A stretch of 64,000 nucleotides of DNA from Paenibacillus sp. FSL R7-0345 (GTDB lineage: Bacteria > Bacillota > Bacilli > Paenibacillales > Paenibacillaceae), in contig NZ_CP152002.1 of the NCBI RefSeq assembly GCF_038595055.1, forward strand, positions 1,594,501 through 1,658,500. The letters are read 5' to 3'. A model generated the notes under the pieces. It was not told the origin of the DNA, did no database searches, and saw only the letters and a list, made by a program, of their open reading frames with translations. A program made the translations under genes and the position numbers. Below are positions 53,684 through 61,582 of the stretch, piece after piece (the first letter of the stretch is position 1; each line of letters opens with the position of its first letter).

Positions 53684-53696
53684 ATTGTTGATCCAG

Positions 53697-53745
53697 CGGG
53701 CTCGTTTCCAGCATGACAGGAGAGGAAATGAGCCCGTTGTTCTGT
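53697..53745 (+). terminator. Terminator after the binding protein gene
   Basis: A 13-bp stem with one G-T pair (cgggctcgtttcc at 53697-53709, ggaaatgagcccg at 53724-53736) is followed by ttgttctg. It isolates the transporter genes from the GH26 transcription unit. Confidence 0.75.
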
Positions 53746-53782
53746 GGAGAGAACTCATTAGACACAAACGAGTGAGAGAGAT

Positions 53783-53813
53783 CACAATATTAATGTAAGC
53801 GGTTAATATTGTG
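53783..53813 (+). promoter_or_regulatory. 31-bp palindrome with embedded cre-like core upstream of the surface GH26
   Basis: cacaatattaa at 53783-53793 and ttaatattgtg at 53803-53813 are a perfect 11-bp inverted repeat around tgtaagcgg. The central tgtaagcggttaat resembles the cre consensus TGWAANCGNTNWCA except at its last defined positions. It ends about 40 bp before the start codon. It is probably an operator combining a specific regulator site with a CcpA site, although a hairpin role cannot be excluded. Confidence 0.5.
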
Positions 53814-53854
53814 AGGAAACCATACTGCGATCAAATTTGCCGGGAGGAAAGCTG

Positions 53855-56800
53855 ATGCGGTTAAACATCAAAAGAAACCTATTAGGCTCGCTGTGTTTAA
53901 TGATGTTGTTTTCTTTAGTAACAAACCTGGGTGTGGACGATTCAAAAGCTGCTGCTTTCACAGAAATTTCTGACCCTGTTACTTCTTCTAATGGAGGGAT
54001 GGAGGAGCGGCAGATCAATGATGGTCAAACGAGTGTCATCAAAGCCACTTATGCGGATGCAGTGTTGAACGGTTACGGCATCGAGAAACGCGGGCCTGTC
54101 TATGAGGATCAGGACCAGCTTTACGATGGCGACGGCTATATTTCTTTCTTTTTCGCGGAAGATGCTTCTTCTCCGGATGAGGCCGGGAATGCAACCTTTA
54201 AGGTGAACGCTGCAGAGGCCGGATTATACAAGCTTAGCATAGGCTACTATATTCCTGAGGGTTACGGCGGAAAGGCAACCGGTATACAGGTTAATGGGAT
54301 CGGTGCTGGAGAACTTATGCTGGATGCACCTGCGGCAGGCACTGTACAGGCTGAGAAAATGGTCAGTAAAGTACTGCTCAACGCTGGAGAAAATACGATT
54401 AAGATTACTCGGGGCTGGGGTTATTATGGCATCGAGTTTATCCTGCTTGAACCGGCCAATGCCCAGCCAGTTGGAAACTTGCTTGAGGCAGAAGACGGGA
54501 TGATGAGCGGCAGCGTCTCGATCGGGGCCGCAGGGGATGGATACTCGGGTGACGGATACGCGGCATTTCAACAATCGGGATCACTTACTCTGAATTATAA
54601 AGCCCCTTCTGCCGGAATGTTTGACATTCTCATAGGGTATAGCTCGCCAAATGGTGAGAAGAAGACCAGTGTCGTGTTGAACGGAAACCTAACCGAAATT
54701 ACTCTGCCTGAGACCGTCAGCTTTGAGGAGATGCCTGCAGGAAAAATTTGGTTGAATGAAGGCGGTAATATCATCGAGTTCCTGGCCAACTGGGGTTGGT
54801 ATAATATCGACTATGTTAAGCTGACGGCTGCCGCCAAGCCGGAGCTGCCTGAAGTTTCAACTGTCCTGGTTAATCCGGATGCAACTCCCGAAGCCCGGGC
54901 GCTAATGAACTTTCTGGATAGCCAGTATGGTCAGAAATTGATTTCGGGTCAGCAAACGCTGGAGGACACAGAGTGGATCTTCCAGCAAACCGGGAAATAT
55001 CCGGCGATATTTGCCACCGATTTAATGGACTACTCCCCCTCACGTGTCGAGAAAGGAGCTACTTCAACCGAAATTGAGAAAATAATGGCTTGGCACAAGC
55101 GCGGCGGCATCGTATCGCTGTGTTGGCACTGGAACGCTCCGAAGGGAATTGGAGGGGAAGAGCCCGGTCATGAATGGTATAAGGGATTCTATACGGACTA
55201 TACGACCTTTGATGTAGAGTATGCGCTCAGCCATCCGGATTCCGAGGATTATCACTTGCTTATCCGGGATATCGATGCAATTGCGTTCCAGTTGAAACGA
55301 CTGCAGGATGCAGGAGTACCGCTGTTGTGGCGGCCGCTTCATGAGGCGGAGGGCGGCTGGTTCTGGTGGGGTGCAAAGGGGCCGGAACCGGCTAAACAGC
55401 TATGGAGGTTGATGTATGACCGGCTGACTAACCATCACCATCTGAACAATCTCATTTGGGTGTGGAACTCCGAGAAGACGGAGTGGTATCCGGGAGATGA
55501 TATGGTGGACATTGCCAGTATCGATATTTATAACCCTGCAGGGGACTACAATCCAAGCATCGCAAAGTACGAAAGTCTGGTTTCACTGGTGAACGGGAGC
55601 AAGGTAATTGGACTGGCGGAAAACGGACCTATCCCTGATCCGGAAATGCTGCAGGCTTACAATGCACACTGGAGCTTTTTCACTACCTGGACGGGCAGTT
55701 TTATTAAGGATGGAACTACAAACTCACCTGAACATTTGAAAAAGGTCTATGGGCATGACTATGTTGTCACCCTTGACGAACTTCCGTCTGATCTGTATAC
55801 CTCACAAAAGTTTGAGGCAGAGAATGGAGAACGCTCCGGCCTGAAAGTCATGGATAAGGAAGCCGGGGCTTCCGGCAGCCGATATGTTACAAGCATGGAT
55901 GCCGAAGATGGACAGTTAAGAATGAAAGCAGCCGGGGCAGCCGGTACCTATACGCTCACCATTCGTTACAAGACAGGCAATGGACAGAGGAAGAACAGTA
56001 TTTCGGTTAACGGCAACGAGGCGGTTGAATATACGTTTGCGGATACAACAGAGTGGACCGATATGGTAATTGGACCGTACACGCTGCAAAAAGGAGAGCA
56101 AACGTTTGAGATCATTACCGGTCAAGGCGGGACGGATATTGATTATATCAAGTTAACGCGTGTTACACCGTCTGCTGAAACCACGGACGGTACTGTTATC
56201 AGCAACACAGGAAGCGTTGGGTATAACGGGGGGCCGGACAATGCCGAAACGCAGTTTATCGAGGTGGACGGGGCAGAGCTGATTGCCGCGCTTAGACAAC
56301 AGATCAACAAGCCTGCAGAGTCGCAGCTGTTCGTGATTAAATCAGATAAAAGTGAGGCGGCAGAGTTCAGGTTCCCGGCATCGGCACTTGTAGAGGCAGC
56401 CGTTATTACGCCGGATGCGGCAATCATAATCGAATGGGACACGGCTTCATACCGTTTCCCGGTGGCCCTGATCAACGTCGATGAAGCCGCGGCTCGTCTG
56501 GGAGCCAAGACTGCTGATGTCCAGATCTCGATTCAGCTGAAGAAGCTCGACAGCGGGCAAGCCGGAGGGATCAGTATACGGGCTAAGGATAACGGAGTCC
56601 TGCTAAACCCTGATATGTATGAATTGAAAGTCCTTGCTTATTCGGGAACACAAGCCTTCGAAATTAAACATTTCGGCAGCCGGTATATCTCCCATACGTT
56701 CACAATTCCCCAATCTGCCGGCAATGGATTAACAGCTTTAAGGATGGATCCTGCCACAGGAGAGCTATCCTTTGTGCCCGCTTTAACCCATGCGGCAAAT

Positions 56801-57334
56801 GGCGCTACGGTTATAACTATTAAACGTAACGGCGGCGGTATGTATATGACAGGCCAATTGGAGCGGAGATTTGACGATCTCAGCGGTCACTGGGCCAGGG
56901 AGGATATTGAATTCATGGCGAACAAGCTGCTTGTTCGTGGAGTTGATGTCCATCGCTTTGCCCCGGACCGGTATATGACACGGGCTGAATTTATTGTGTT
57001 AATCGCAAGAGCACTGGGACTCGATGTTTCCGGGACAACGGTTGAATTCTCCGATGTTCCGTTAAGCAAGTGGTATACCGGGGCGGTTGCTGCCGCCGTT
57101 GAGGCAGGTCTAATTACAGGCTATTCAGACAATACATTCCGGCCGGATGCTTTGATTACACGTGAGCAAGTGGCAGTTCTGATTGTCCGAGCTGCGGCGT
57201 TCACAGGGCATGCAATCGAAGCAGCACAGGGCTTAACCCATGATCAGGCCGCGGCTAAAGATTGGGTAAACCGTGCGCAAGCTGCCGTCATGGTAAAGCG
57301 TCTGCTGATTTACTTAAACTTTATAAATTCTTAG
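53855..57334 (+). CDS. Surface-anchored multimodular GH26 beta-mannanase
   Basis: This 1159-residue exported enzyme starts at ATG 53855, with gggagg upstream. The signal peptide spans about 1-36. Two CBM6/35-like modules at about 50-205 (YIPEGYGGKATGIQVNG) and 205-325 (LLEAEDGMMSG) precede the GH26 catalytic barrel at about 340-650. The acid/base is the glutamate in LLWRPLHEAEGGWFWWG (about 495) and the nucleophile the glutamate in VIGLAENGPIPDP (about 587). A third CBM follows (FEAENGERSGLKV, 655-770), then beta-rich linker domains. SLH-type repeats from about 1005 (DLSGHWAREDIEFMANKLLVRG, AVAAAVEAGLITGYSDNTF) fix it to the cell wall; the third SLH unit is short and degenerate. It would cleave mannan at the cell surface and feed the transporter just upstream. 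Confidence 0.93.
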   Translation: MRLNIKRNLLGSLCLMMLFSLVTNLGVDDSKAAAFTEISDPVTSSNGGMEERQINDGQTSVIKATYADAVLNGYGIEKRGPVYEDQDQLYDGDGYISFFFAEDASSPDEAGNATFKVNAAEAGLYKLSIGYYIPEGYGGKATGIQVNGIGAGELMLDAPAAGTVQAEKMVSKVLLNAGENTIKITRGWGYYGIEFILLEPANAQPVGNLLEAEDGMMSGSVSIGAAGDGYSGDGYAAFQQSGSLTLNYKAPSAGMFDILIGYSSPNGEKKTSVVLNGNLTEITLPETVSFEEMPAGKIWLNEGGNIIEFLANWGWYNIDYVKLTAAAKPELPEVSTVLVNPDATPEARALMNFLDSQYGQKLISGQQTLEDTEWIFQQTGKYPAIFATDLMDYSPSRVEKGATSTEIEKIMAWHKRGGIVSLCWHWNAPKGIGGEEPGHEWYKGFYTDYTTFDVEYALSHPDSEDYHLLIRDIDAIAFQLKRLQDAGVPLLWRPLHEAEGGWFWWGAKGPEPAKQLWRLMYDRLTNHHHLNNLIWVWNSEKTEWYPGDDMVDIASIDIYNPAGDYNPSIAKYESLVSLVNGSKVIGLAENGPIPDPEMLQAYNAHWSFFTTWTGSFIKDGTTNSPEHLKKVYGHDYVVTLDELPSDLYTSQKFEAENGERSGLKVMDKEAGASGSRYVTSMDAEDGQLRMKAAGAAGTYTLTIRYKTGNGQRKNSISVNGNEAVEYTFADTTEWTDMVIGPYTLQKGEQTFEIITGQGGTDIDYIKLTRVTPSAETTDGTVISNTGSVGYNGGPDNAETQFIEVDGAELIAALRQQINKPAESQLFVIKSDKSEAAEFRFPASALVEAAVITPDAAIIIEWDTASYRFPVALINVDEAAARLGAKTADVQISIQLKKLDSGQAGGISIRAKDNGVLLNPDMYELKVLAYSGTQAFEIKHFGSRYISHTFTIPQSAGNGLTALRMDPATGELSFVPALTHAANGATVITIKRNGGGMYMTGQLERRFDDLSGHWAREDIEFMANKLLVRGVDVHRFAPDRYMTRAEFIVLIARALGLDVSGTTVEFSDVPLSKWYTGAVAAAVEAGLITGYSDNTFRPDALITREQVAVLIVRAAAFTGHAIEAAQGLTHDQAAAKDWVNRAQAAVMVKRLLIYLNFINS

Positions 57335-57351
57335 TCGATTGAAATCAGATG

Positions 57352-57389
57352 CACGACTGGATTGCCGTAAGGATGCGGTTCCAGTCGTG
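57352..57389. repeat. Hairpin between the two GH26 genes
   Basis: cacgactgga at 57352-57361 and tccagtcgtg at 57380-57389 form a 10-bp inverted repeat with an 18-nt loop and no T-run. It could be an RNA-processing or weak termination signal that tunes the downstream GH26 gene. Confidence 0.5.
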
Positions 57390-57415
57390 TAAATTTAATA
57401 ATTGGAGTCCAGAAA

Positions 57416-58390
57416 ATGAATAAAATGATTCATGCAGCACCGTGCAATCCAAATGCGACTCAGGAAGTAAAGAACGTACTACGCTATTTAAGCGAACTGT
57501 CCGGCAAGGGGATTATAACGGGCCAGCATACCCAAACCACCGTACAGAAAGAACTGAAATATATTGAAGAGGTAACCGGAAAACTGCCGGCTCTTTGCGG
57601 ATTTGAACTGCTTGCTTACTCTCCTAACATTAACTATGAGGATGCCAGCGAGGCTTGCCTGATTGAGGTGGAGGAAAATAAAAATACGCTGGATCAGGCT
57701 TGGGACTGGGTTTTAAATAAACAGGGTCTTATTACCTTTACTTGGCACTGGTTCTCACCTTTCGGCAGCCGGGATAAAGGATTCTACACTGAACACACCA
57801 CATTTGACGCATCCCGGGCAGTGACCGAAGGAACGGAAGAACAAAAAATGCTAATAGCAGACATGGACCATATGGCGGAATTGCTCAAGCCATTCTGTGA
57901 GAAGCGGATTCCAATTTTATGGCGTCCTTTTCATGAATCGGAGGGCGAGTGGTTTTGGTGGGGCGCCAAAGGTCCCGAAGTTGCCAAACAGCTGTATCGT
58001 ATGATGTATGAGCGGTATACAAACCATCATGGCTTGAACAACCTGATATGGGTTTGGAATTCACCGCTGCCCGAAGGGTATGTAGGCGACGATGTCTGTG
58101 ATGTTATCACGCTGGATACCTATCCGCCAAAACACACTCACACCGACTTAGAGGACGAGTATAATCGGCTGGTTAAGATTACACCGGCGAACAAGCTGAC
58201 CGCGCTTGGAGAGATCGGTGTTCTGCCGAGTATCCCCCGCCTGTCGGAGTCGCATATCCCCTGGGTGTGGTACATGACCTGGTCCAACGAATTCGGCACT
58301 ACCGAAGAATGGACAACTAAAGAGGAACTTCGGCGTGCTTATGAGCATCCCTTCTCTGTTACATTAGACACGCTGCCGCGGCTGTATTAA
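57416..58390 (+). CDS. Cytoplasmic GH26 beta-mannanase/mannosidase
   Basis: This 324-residue single-domain GH26 has no signal peptide. It has ggag about 10 nt before ATG 57416. GQHTQTTVQKELKYIEEVTGKLPALCGFELLAYSP begins the barrel. The acid/base glutamate lies in LWRPFHESEGEWFWWG (about 172), the nucleophile glutamate in LTALGEIGVLPS (about 265), and WVWYMTWSNEF closes the active site. It is clearly related to the catalytic domain of the preceding surface enzyme (both have GAKGPE.AKQL and NHH.LNNLIWVWNS), suggesting duplication with divergent localisation. It probably degrades imported manno-oligosaccharides. Confidence 0.94.
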   Translation: MNKMIHAAPCNPNATQEVKNVLRYLSELSGKGIITGQHTQTTVQKELKYIEEVTGKLPALCGFELLAYSPNINYEDASEACLIEVEENKNTLDQAWDWVLNKQGLITFTWHWFSPFGSRDKGFYTEHTTFDASRAVTEGTEEQKMLIADMDHMAELLKPFCEKRIPILWRPFHESEGEWFWWGAKGPEVAKQLYRMMYERYTNHHGLNNLIWVWNSPLPEGYVGDDVCDVITLDTYPPKHTHTDLEDEYNRLVKITPANKLTALGEIGVLPSIPRLSESHIPWVWYMTWSNEFGTTEEWTTKEELRRAYEHPFSVTLDTLPRLY

Positions 58391-58409
58391 CTGAAAGTAG
58401 ATGGGATTA

Positions 58410-58433
58410 ACATCGCATCTTGTCCATAGCTTC
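58410..58433 (+). repeat. 24-bp dispersed repeat, copy 3 (degenerate)
   Basis: It differs at 4 positions from the copy at 10975-10998, and both are followed directly by 5'-truncated sigK sequence at the same codon. The identical break in two distant remnants points to one ancestral truncated unit that was copied. Confidence 0.5.
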
Positions 58434-58667
58434 CAAAAATTCGACCATACAGGCGAAGATGGAGGACCTGATCTCCATAGGCACGATTGGATTGATTAAG
58501 GCGATTGAGAGCTACCGCCCGAACAAGGGTACACAGCTCGCCACGTTCGCAGCCTGATGTATTGAAAACGAAATGAGATCACTTTGATTGATATCCTCGG
58601 CTCCGAGACGGACGATGTCATTAAGAAGTTGATCTTAATATTGAGAAGAGCAAGATCTACCGGAATC
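58434..58667 (+). pseudogene. Fourth sigK remnant, heavily decayed
   Basis: The sequence matches sigK from the KKFDNTGED region to the NLDIL region. Changes include a lost codon piece at gaagatggagg, a CGA to TGA stop (gcagcctgatgt) and an 82-bp deletion corresponding to bases 933-1014 of the intact gene. It shares with the copy at 10942 variants absent from the intact gene (gac.atacaggcgaag, gagacgga), so these two are sister copies. It ends abruptly against an unrelated ABC-transporter remnant. Confidence 0.8.
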
Positions 58668-58689
58668 CCAGCGGTGAACTCAAGATCAA

Positions 58690-58893
58690 AAGAGTATTTA
58701 ATACCAGATACGCCACTCATCTTATCGCAATGAAGGACGGCAGTATCGTGGCCCAGGGGCGCCCGGAAGACATCGTAACGGAGGAATTAGTCGAACACGT
58801 TTTTGTTTATCCTGCAAAATCATTAAAGATCCAGTCACAGGTACACCGCTAGTGGTTCCTGTTGGTAAGCGAAAAGCTTATTCCGGATATTAG
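58690..58893 (+). pseudogene. Remnant of a siderophore ABC transporter ATPase (FecE/FhuC type)
   Basis: The frame reads RYATHLIAMKDGSIVAQG, then PEDIVTEELVEHVF, the C-terminal part of iron-siderophore transporter ATPases. A one-base loss near 58805 shifts it; the other frame continues SCKIIKDPVTGTPLVVPVGKR to a stop at 58891-58893. Walker and signature motifs are gone. No permease or receptor genes accompany it. Confidence 0.8.
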
Positions 58894-58894
58894 A

Positions 58895-60475
58895 TTAGTC
58901 CTTCGCTCCGGCCGGTTCCGGCAAATCTAAGCTCCAGTCCACATCGGTGTACTTTTTATTTGTAACTGTCCGGATCAACGTCAGCTTTTCTGGTATGGCA
59001 GTGATGCCAGGGATATCGAAGTATGAAGGACTGTCAACACCTGCTTGGGGTGCTTCAATGATGACAGTCTCTCCAAGCTGTGCTTGGCCAGTAAACTGAG
59101 CATTATATGTTTTTCCCGATTCATCCTGAACGACCCAATGATCCTCCTGGAAGCTGTTCACAAATTCACCGCTGATCAGCAGTCTGCCGGAAGGCCCGCT
59201 GCCTGTCCCGTTATCGTTGATCTTAAAATCATGCAGCTGCAATACATCTCCTTGTCCTTTAAAGACTGCTGGCTGGTTCTTTAAGTCAGCCGGGACAAAG
59301 GTTAACGAATCGTCTGTCTGAATGGGCAGCGAGTAACCGTCCAGCACTAGCCGGATTTGGGTGCTGTCATAGAGCTGGTAAGGAAGTGCATAAGTCCATT
59401 GCTGAGCTCCGTTTGCCGGGTCTTCACTCTTAAAATATCCAAACTCGAAATTGGAATATCCATTAAAACCGTAATTATTGATGCGGCCGATTTCTTCACC
59501 AGCTTCATTTTCCAAATGAAATTGAAGTGAAAGCTTCTCACTGAGCTCCGCCGGGCTACGCTTACTGGCTTCATCCGATAAACCGGTCTCAAGCTGCAGT
59601 AAAGCACCGGTCGGCGTCCGGATAAGACGCTGGGCCGTAACACTCAATCCTGCCGGCGTCGTATAAGACTGATCCATCATTTCAATGGCAGTGGACAGCT
59701 CTTTTGACTTGCTCATATCAACGTTATAGCTAAAGCTCCAGTCACCATCCAACCCGGTTGAAGCCTCATTTTTGACATTGAGTTTGTCAACAGTGCTCTC
59801 AATAATAATATGATCTCCGGGAATCTGCTCGTACACATAGGTTAACCAAAGCTTGCCGTTCTCAGAGGCTGTAATTTGGCCGTCCCCTTCATCCTGCAAC
59901 GGAGCATCTGTCCGGAAAAACGCAATTTCCTGTCCTTCCTCATTTTTGATCTGAAGCCTTCTATGATCTAGAACATTCTTCCAATTGTGATTCGTCTGTC
60001 CGGAGGAATCTGTCAGCAGAAGTGAGAATACAATCCGTGTGTCATCGGCGATCACTTCTTCAAGCGATAGCGTGTAGCCCTGATCTGTGATGCTGACTTC
60101 AGGCATTTGTACAATTCCTAATGATTGGGCATTCTGCAGTCCGGGATCTGTCCAGTGCATAATCTTGTTGATTGGCATCATCGTATGAGCCTGAAATATT
60201 CGTTCACCTCCGGTTTCATAAGAGACATCCGTTTTCGTCAAGCCATAGAGTACTAGAATAATTGCTAGTCCACCAAGTACGCCTGCTCCCCAGCGCAGTC
60301 CGGTGAATCGTTTTCGCTTGTCGGCTGAAGGGAGAGGATGAATATTGGTTTGCCGTACCTGGTCCATAACCTGCTCCGTAAAACGTCCGTTAAGCGAAGC
60401 GGATATAGATTTTTTGTAAGCTTGCATTTCATCATCCAGCCACTCGTCAGCATTCGTATGATTTAGTCTGGCCAT
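58895..60475 (-). CDS. DUF4179 membrane protein, probable anti-sigma factor
   Basis: This 526-residue protein starts at ATG 60475, with aaggagg upstream; an ATG two codons earlier is too close to that site. A cytoplasmic N-terminus of about 58 residues (ADEWLDDEMQAYKKSISASLNGRFTEQVMDQV) precedes one membrane helix (WGAGVLGGLAIILVLYGL). A large extracellular beta-rich DUF4179-type domain follows (YTLSLEEVIADDTRIVFSLLLTD). The gene overlaps the ECF sigma gene by 29 bp, the usual sigma/anti-sigma arrangement. It likely holds the sigma factor inactive at the membrane until an envelope signal is sensed. Confidence 0.88.
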   Translation of the reverse strand: MARLNHTNADEWLDDEMQAYKKSISASLNGRFTEQVMDQVRQTNIHPLPSADKRKRFTGLRWGAGVLGGLAIILVLYGLTKTDVSYETGGERIFQAHTMMPINKIMHWTDPGLQNAQSLGIVQMPEVSITDQGYTLSLEEVIADDTRIVFSLLLTDSSGQTNHNWKNVLDHRRLQIKNEEGQEIAFFRTDAPLQDEGDGQITASENGKLWLTYVYEQIPGDHIIIESTVDKLNVKNEASTGLDGDWSFSYNVDMSKSKELSTAIEMMDQSYTTPAGLSVTAQRLIRTPTGALLQLETGLSDEASKRSPAELSEKLSLQFHLENEAGEEIGRINNYGFNGYSNFEFGYFKSEDPANGAQQWTYALPYQLYDSTQIRLVLDGYSLPIQTDDSLTFVPADLKNQPAVFKGQGDVLQLHDFKINDNGTGSGPSGRLLISGEFVNSFQEDHWVVQDESGKTYNAQFTGQAQLGETVIIEAPQAGVDSPSYFDIPGITAIPEKLTLIRTVTNKKYTDVDWSLDLPEPAGAKD

Positions 60476-61031
60476 AAGCATCCTCCTTCATGGTATTCCC
60501 GGGCCATAGCTTTCTTAGTTTGCGGCGCGCCTGATACAGACGGTTTTTCACCTGATGCATGTTCAGGCCTGTTACTGCCGAAATCTCCTCGTAGCTTAAA
60601 TCCTCTGTGTAGTACAGAAGCAGTACAATGCGGTAGCGCTGCGGGAGCTTTTGAATCAGACGTTGAAGCTCGACTTCACTTTCTCTGCGCATGTACCGCT
60701 CTTCCGGTGTAGGGGAGTCATCGATTTGTACATTCAACAGATCATTTGCAAAGCTGAAGCGCTTGCGCCGCTTGGCTTCTCTGAACACATTGACAGCGAT
60801 GGCATACAGCCAGGCTGAAAAGCTGGATTGCAAACGATGACTGCGAAGCTTCCTGTAGGCTTGAATAAAAGCTTCCTGAGCCTGATCCTGTGCATCCGGA
60901 GGCGAAGATCCCATTTCCAGCAGAAAAAAATATAGCCTTGAGCTGTATTTATCAATCAACACCGCAAAAGCCTCCTGATCCCCCTCCAGCACCCTTTCGA
61001 TGATCAATCTATCCTCGACTGGTTCTGTCAT
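60447..61031 (-). CDS. ECF-type RNA polymerase sigma factor
   Basis: This 194-residue protein starts at ATG 61031, with aggagg 7 nt upstream. Region 2 is at about 20-90 (FAVLIDKYSSRLYFFLLEMG, DQAQEAFIQAYRKL, FSAWLYAIAVNVFREAKRRKR) and region 4 at about 120-175 (LPQRYRIVLLLYYTEDLSYEEISAVTGLNMHQVKNRLYQARRKL). Together with the overlapping DUF4179 gene it forms a stress-response pair. A caacc...cgtc pair lies just upstream on the same strand with 18 bp between; it could be an autoregulated ECF promoter, but the spacing is long. Confidence 0.94.
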   Translation of the reverse strand: MTEPVEDRLIIERVLEGDQEAFAVLIDKYSSRLYFFLLEMGSSPPDAQDQAQEAFIQAYRKLRSHRLQSSFSAWLYAIAVNVFREAKRRKRFSFANDLLNVQIDDSPTPEERYMRRESEVELQRLIQKLPQRYRIVLLLYYTEDLSYEEISAVTGLNMHQVKNRLYQARRKLRKLWPGNTMKEDAYGQTKSYEC

Positions 61032-61332
61032 TACAGTCCTCCTATTCTGACGTCTATATCTATAAGACGGGTTGAGGCGATAAATCTTCTTATTTTTTTG
61101 TGCTGGATAGATATATTATCTGGAGAATTATGGTTTTTTTCTTTGGTTTCCAATTTTAGCGGGTAATGAGCAATATAGATATAATGCTAAAAGCAGCTAT
61201 AGTTCCTGATCGAACAGGGGTGGCCGGATATTCGTACGCTTTTGCAGTTAATATAAAGGGTAGCTGTTATCAACTTTCATAGACTTGCCCTCCAACCTAT
61301 GAGAGCGTATTCTTGAACATATACGAGATCTA

Positions 61333-61550
61333 CTATATAGATTGAACTTAAGAATTTATGTTAAGGAAAGAGTGGCGGAGGGGAATTTTGGAACTGTAGG
61401 AGCGATAGCGACCGCCTTTGTCTGCGGATTTCAACCGTTAAAAACGGTATAAATCAAGAAATCTGCAGACAACAGCGGCTGGAAGTCCAAATATTCTCTG
61501 GAGTCACATGCAATCCCAAAACAGCAGTATTATTCGTTCAATCTATATAG
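61333..61550. mobile_element. MITE-like palindromic element (218 bp)
   Basis: Perfect 15-bp terminal inverted repeats (ctatatagattgaac at 61333-61347 and complement at 61536-61550) bound an imperfect palindrome. Inner arms are gtctgcggatttc at 61420-61432 and gaaatctgcagac at 61458-61470, with aaccgtt/aacggt at the tip. A 7-bp direct repeat tacgaga occurs at 61322-61328 and 61553-61559, a possible target duplication. It has no coding capacity. The rest of the 61032-61582 intergenic region shows nothing else I can name. Confidence 0.7.
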
Positions 61551-61582
61551 ATTACGAGAATCCTGGAAAGTGAGGCAAGTGA

